Origin: Haliscomenobacter sp. | GTDB taxonomy: Bacteria > Bacteroidota > Bacteroidia > Chitinophagales > Saprospiraceae | Direction: 5' to 3' | Assembly: GCA_016713275.1 (NCBI GenBank) | Contig: JADJPL010000008.1 | Span: 186,001 to 250,000, forward strand | Length of the DNA stretch: 64,000 bases | Shown: positions 61,125-64,000 of the stretch, piece by piece | How positions within the stretch are numbered: the first letter of the stretch is position 1 | How the letters are laid out: every line of letters begins with the position of its first letter | Position numbers and translations under genes: made by a program | The notes under the pieces: generated by a model | The model's database searches: none | What the model saw: the letters and a program-made list of their open reading frames with translations, nothing else | What the model was told of the DNA's origin: nothing

Positions 61125-62957
61125 TTATTTTTTAATTTCATTCTGGATACCCTGATCGATCTGCGCCCATTGGGTAAAAAAGGCGGGATCGCGGCGCAAT
61201 TGCTTCATGGAAGGAATCGGATTGTCGATGAAATCGCGCATATAAGGCACTTTATCCAGGTCAAACCCCTGATAGATCAGATGGCCTTTGGCCTGGGCAA
61301 AAACATCCCGGATGAATCCTTCATTGGCGTCCATAATCTGATCGAATTCGGCATCGGAAAACCCCTTCTCCAGCTTCCTGGACAGGGAAGAGGCTTTGGT
61401 AATAAACGCGTTCTGATCAGGAGCGATAGCGCCCTGTGCGACGACCGATTGCGATTCGCCTTTTAAGAACGCGGTTACCCCATCAACCTTTTTCTCCAGC
61501 GCTTCTATCTGGGAGCTCAGGTAATTGGCGTTGATTCCAACCGCCACATTCACCAGATTAAACGGAACCTGGTCGCGCCCCGATTCCCAGGCAACCCCAA
61601 TGATCCGCGCATAGTCGCCAATTTTCATGTCCTGGGGATGGACGGCAATAGCAAACCCGTCGTTATTACCGGAAGGCAAGATATAGTCGCGGGCAGAAAC
61701 GGGCCCATACACCTGAACGGGCACCTGGCCCATAAAAGCGATTTTTTCGTATCGCTCCTGATCCTTCCCTTGAGGCATATTCCCAAGAGCGCCTGGGCTT
61801 CGCGAAACAATGCGAAGGTGATCGGCCTGGTCGGTTCGCAAGCTCACTTTCCCTTGTTTAACCCCAACGACTTGCCCGGGATACAGGTTGCGTTCTCCGG
61901 GAACGCGTTCCAGCCACTCCGCATAATCGGCGTTGCCGGTGGAATAGGTGACCCCGATTTCATTGCGCAGGTTGATGCCATTGGTAATGGAATTGGCGAG
62001 TAAATTGGCCAGATCAACCGCTAAAGCGACCACATCCAGGGTGATTCCAATCCCCGAAACGACATTAGCGGAGCCGTACGCTCCGCCAGCCGCCACGCTC
62101 CAGGCCGCAATGCTGCCTCCCAGCGCTACTCCGGTAAAAATGTAGCCCGTGACCTGGAGTTGATAGGCCCAGTAGGCCTCCAGTTCGGGAAAGGTCTGTC
62201 CTTCAATAGCCCCCCAGCTAAACCGGACGTCATCGCCAAAGGTCACAAAGTTATTATTTCCGTCTCTGGACCCATTGACTTTAATATAAATTCCCTGGTT
62301 ACTGCCTTGAACGATCAGCGGATAGGAATGGAGCGCGTCATCGGGGCCCGTTCTGGAAGCGATAATTTTCATTTGCCCCGATTTAGTCACGGTGCTTCGG
62401 GTAACGCCTGCGGTTTTAATATTGAGGTCGACGCTATCGCGGTTGCCCAGATAATGGATTGGAGGCCTGGTATCGGAATTCCCTCCGGTTGTCCAATAGA
62501 TCGACTGGGTTTTTTCCTCTGGGGCGCCTGTTCGGGCCAGCCTGCCGGCGACCGCCGCGTGCAACGCGTAAGGAACCCCCAGCAGCCGGGATTTGCTGAT
62601 CACCCGGAAGGCCGGCGAGGCGGCGCTTTGCAGGGCCGCTTCAAGCCAGACGGGGCCTTTTTCCCAGGGAATGCGGGCGAAAGCGCCTTTTGGGGCAGTG
62701 CCTTCTCCGATAACCAGCGAAAACAACCCGCGCGCATCGGTGACCACTTCGTGCGTTTCCGTATAAAAGGTCTCTCCGGATACAGCCTCCGGGCCCAACT
62801 GAATGCGAACGACGACAGGGAAGTTAGCCAAAGGCAAGCCCGAGCCATCCCGAGCCACCGCTTGGTACGGAATCCCTTTGGCAACAGGTTGCGCGTGCAG
62901 GGCTGCCCCAACCCCAAGGAAGATCATGAATAAAACCAGGGGATTTTTCATACGCAT
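61125..62957 (-). CDS. Tail-fibre-like surface protein B'
   Basis: An intact 610-residue protein; ATG starts at 62,957 and 62,951 are both possible. Signal peptide LVLFMIFLGVGAALHAQ, N-terminal domain GIPYQAVARDGSGLPLANFP, SRLLGVPYALHA. Fibre motif HYLGNRDSVDLNIKTAGVTR, shaft GIYIKVNGSRDGNNNFVTFG, RFSWGAIEGQTFPEL. The hydrophobic segment contains ALGGSIAAWSVAAGGAYGSA and ITLDVVALAVDLANLL, closely matching B. The EIGVTYSTGNADYAEWLER domain has GQVVGVKQGKVSLRT and ARDYILPSGNNDGFAIAV. The coiled coil is QIEALEKKVDGVTAFLKG and the tail contains FSDAEFDQIMDANEGFIRD. It lacks a T9SS domain. Forty-three bases separate its stop from the C' start, consistent with one operon. Confidence 0.82.
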   Translation of the reverse strand: MRMKNPLVLFMIFLGVGAALHAQPVAKGIPYQAVARDGSGLPLANFPVVVRIQLGPEAVSGETFYTETHEVVTDARGLFSLVIGEGTAPKGAFARIPWEKGPVWLEAALQSAASPAFRVISKSRLLGVPYALHAAVAGRLARTGAPEEKTQSIYWTTGGNSDTRPPIHYLGNRDSVDLNIKTAGVTRSTVTKSGQMKIIASRTGPDDALHSYPLIVQGSNQGIYIKVNGSRDGNNNFVTFGDDVRFSWGAIEGQTFPELEAYWAYQLQVTGYIFTGVALGGSIAAWSVAAGGAYGSANVVSGIGITLDVVALAVDLANLLANSITNGINLRNEIGVTYSTGNADYAEWLERVPGERNLYPGQVVGVKQGKVSLRTDQADHLRIVSRSPGALGNMPQGKDQERYEKIAFMGQVPVQVYGPVSARDYILPSGNNDGFAIAVHPQDMKIGDYARIIGVAWESGRDQVPFNLVNVAVGINANYLSSQIEALEKKVDGVTAFLKGESQSVVAQGAIAPDQNAFITKASSLSRKLEKGFSDAEFDQIMDANEGFIRDVFAQAKGHLIYQGFDLDKVPYMRDFIDNPIPSMKQLRRDPAFFTQWAQIDQGIQNEIKK

Positions 62958-63009
62958 GCGTTTTTATCCGTTCTTATGAACCCGTTTTTTCGAAAACAGG
63001 AAAATCCGA

Positions 63010-64000
63010 TTATTTTGAAGCAGGCAATTGGCTGTCAATGAACGCCCATTGGGTGTAGAAAGATGGGTTTCGGCGCATTTCTTTCAGAATGGGCACCGGA
63101 TTATCCAGGAATTCCTGCATATAGGCTGTTTGGGTATCATAGCCTTGTTTTTTTAGTTCTTTTTCCACCTGAAAGGCCAAGCCCTTAAAGAAAGGTTCAT
63201 ACCGGTCCAGAAGCTGGTCTATCTGCTCGTCGGTGAAAACCTTCGTCATTTGGGTTTGCTGGGTTGACCTGGGAGCAGAAGCCGAAGCGAACGCGCTGGG
63301 ATCGAGCAATGGCTCTTTCCCTTCGAGGTAAGCCACGATGTTTTCTACCCGCCGGTTGAGCAGGTCTACTTTTTTGCTCAGGTCTTTGGAATTGATTCCT
63401 ACCGCAGTGTTGATGTAATTGAAAGGCACATCGGGGGCTCCGTCTTGCCAGGCTACCCCAACTACCCGGCCAAAATCGCCGGATTTCATATCCTGGGGAT
63501 GGACGGCAATCCCGTATCCATCGTGGTTTCCGGAAGGCAGGATATAATCCCCGGCAGAAACCGGTCCGACAACGCGCACGGGGACCTGCCCCATCAGGGC
63601 TATTTTTTCGTAAAGCGCTTCTTTTCCAGGCTCCGGGTTGTTGCCCAAAACAGCAGGCCGCATAGAAACCGCCATGTAGTAATCGGCATCCGCAGTATGT
63701 AGCGAAACTTTTCCAGCGGTTACGCCTACGATTTCTCCGAAGAACATATCGCGTTCGCCTTCCTGGCGGGGCAGCCACTCCGCATAGTCCCCTGCGCCGG
63801 AGGCATAAAACACGCCAATTTCCCTTCGGATGCCTACGCCCCAGGTAATGGAATTCGCCAGCACCCCGGCCGCTTCAACCGTAAACGCGATGATCTGCGC
63901 TACCGTCCCTGCGGTAGCAAAGCCATCGCAAACCGTGGACGTTTCCCCTACCGCCTGCAGAATCCAGGCGGCGATTCTCAGCCCAAGCGAAGCCCCTTGC
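63010..64000 (-). CDS. Tail-fibre-like surface protein A' (5' end outside window)
   Basis: The frame stays open to the window edge, so the start and the N-terminal half lie beyond 64,000; the GTG at 63,864 is internal. Visible parts are the end of the hydrophobic segment (GASLGLRIAAWILQAVGE, AGTVAQIIAFTVEAAGVLAN), then the DYAEW domain (REIGVFYASGAGDYAEWLPR, GEIVGVTAGKVSLHT, AGDYILPSGNHDGYGIAV), the coiled coil KVDLLNRRVENIVAYLEG, and the helical tail (FTDEQIDQLLDRYEPFFKGL to QLPASK). These features match protein A at 56,309-58,135. It is the first gene seen of the A'-B'-C' set; more family members may lie upstream. Confidence 0.82.
   Translation of the reverse strand, partial: QGASLGLRIAAWILQAVGETSTVCDGFATAGTVAQIIAFTVEAAGVLANSITWGVGIRREIGVFYASGAGDYAEWLPRQEGERDMFFGEIVGVTAGKVSLHTADADYYMAVSMRPAVLGNNPEPGKEALYEKIALMGQVPVRVVGPVSAGDYILPSGNHDGYGIAVHPQDMKSGDFGRVVGVAWQDGAPDVPFNYINTAVGINSKDLSKKVDLLNRRVENIVAYLEGKEPLLDPSAFASASAPRSTQQTQMTKVFTDEQIDQLLDRYEPFFKGLAFQVEKELKKQGYDTQTAYMQEFLDNPVPILKEMRRNPSFYTQWAFIDSQLPASK

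Larger units (their letters stand above)
52496..64000 (-). repeat. Duplicated three-gene cassette of tail-fibre-like paralogues (A-B-C, A'-B'-C')
   Basis: Six paralogous genes are arranged, in transcription order, A' (64,000-63,010), B' (62,957-61,125), C' (61,081-59,204), small T9SS gene, A (58,135-56,309), B (56,239-54,416), C (54,359-52,496). Central hydrophobic segments and N- and C-termini pair A with A', B with B' and C with C' much better than neighbours pair with each other. A' and A share VDLLNRRVENI(L/V)AYLEG and QLLDRYEPFFK. B' and B share GIPYQ and AVDLANLL. C' and C share MNFQA, ANELAD and EFLWGAVEGQT. The whole three-gene block was therefore duplicated after A, B and C had diverged. 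Confidence 0.85.

Noticed and set aside
52496..64000. Prophage or phage-tail-like injection system
   Set aside because: The proteins have fibre-type and chaperone-like domains but also Sec signal peptides, and no capsid, terminase, sheath, tube, baseplate or integrase genes are present.

Overview
The window looks like a chromosomal segment of a Bacteroidota bacterium, most likely a Saprospiraceae-type member. The reasons are a SusC/SusD pair, several C-terminal type IX secretion (T9SS) sorting domains, GEVED-repeat giant surface proteins, Bacteroidota-type lipoproteins and weak ribosome binding sites. No RNA genes, insertion sequences or phage structural genes were recognised. The taxonomic call is inference from gene content.

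Left part (1-9.6 kb): the 3' end of rmuC converges with a large secreted M43-type metalloprotease that is broken by a frameshift. A small alpha/beta esterase follows, divergent from a membrane-spanning sensor/regulator (propeller, triple-tyrosine domain, LuxR-type HTH) that is broken into three reading frames.

Middle (9.8-24.9 kb, all plus strand): a polysaccharide utilisation locus. It encodes a secreted GH144-like glucanase with a T9SS domain, a seven-module carbohydrate-binding-like protein with a T9SS domain, a GH144-like lipoprotein, a GH3 beta-glucosidase, SusC and SusD. The GH144 + GH3 pairing points to beta-1,2-glucan (sophorose-type) as substrate: depolymerise at the surface, import through SusCD, cleave to glucose. 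The intergenic gaps of this locus hold dense hairpin arrays and 7-bp-period tandem repeats.

24.9-29 kb: a lipoprotein N-acetylmuramoyl-L-alanine amidase, a cytochrome c lipoprotein and a frameshifted FKBP-type isomerase lipoprotein, separated by perfect inverted repeats and a MITE-like element.

Right part (29-64 kb, all minus strand): an S15/CocE-type hydrolase, a frameshifted class-V aminotransferase, a 1,123-residue SBBP propeller protein ending in a dockerin-like module, and a 5,464-residue giant surface protein (eight GEVED modules, SdrD_B-like modules, dockerin-like and cohesin-like modules, T9SS domain). Upstream of these lie six tail-fibre-like paralogues of about 610 residues and a small T9SS protein. 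The six paralogues are two copies of one three-gene set (A-B-C, A'-B'-C'). Each carries an unusual uncharged hydrophobic segment and a DYAEW domain resembling intramolecular-chaperone/autoproteolytic domains. This duplicated tripartite set, with its small T9SS partner and the giant protein next to it, is the best candidate here for an undescribed system.

Seven apparent single-base frameshifts occur in six otherwise recognisable genes, at least four of them at G/C runs. This most economically suggests residual assembly or sequencing indels rather than real gene decay. Fragments are listed separately, with the implied full gene given in each.
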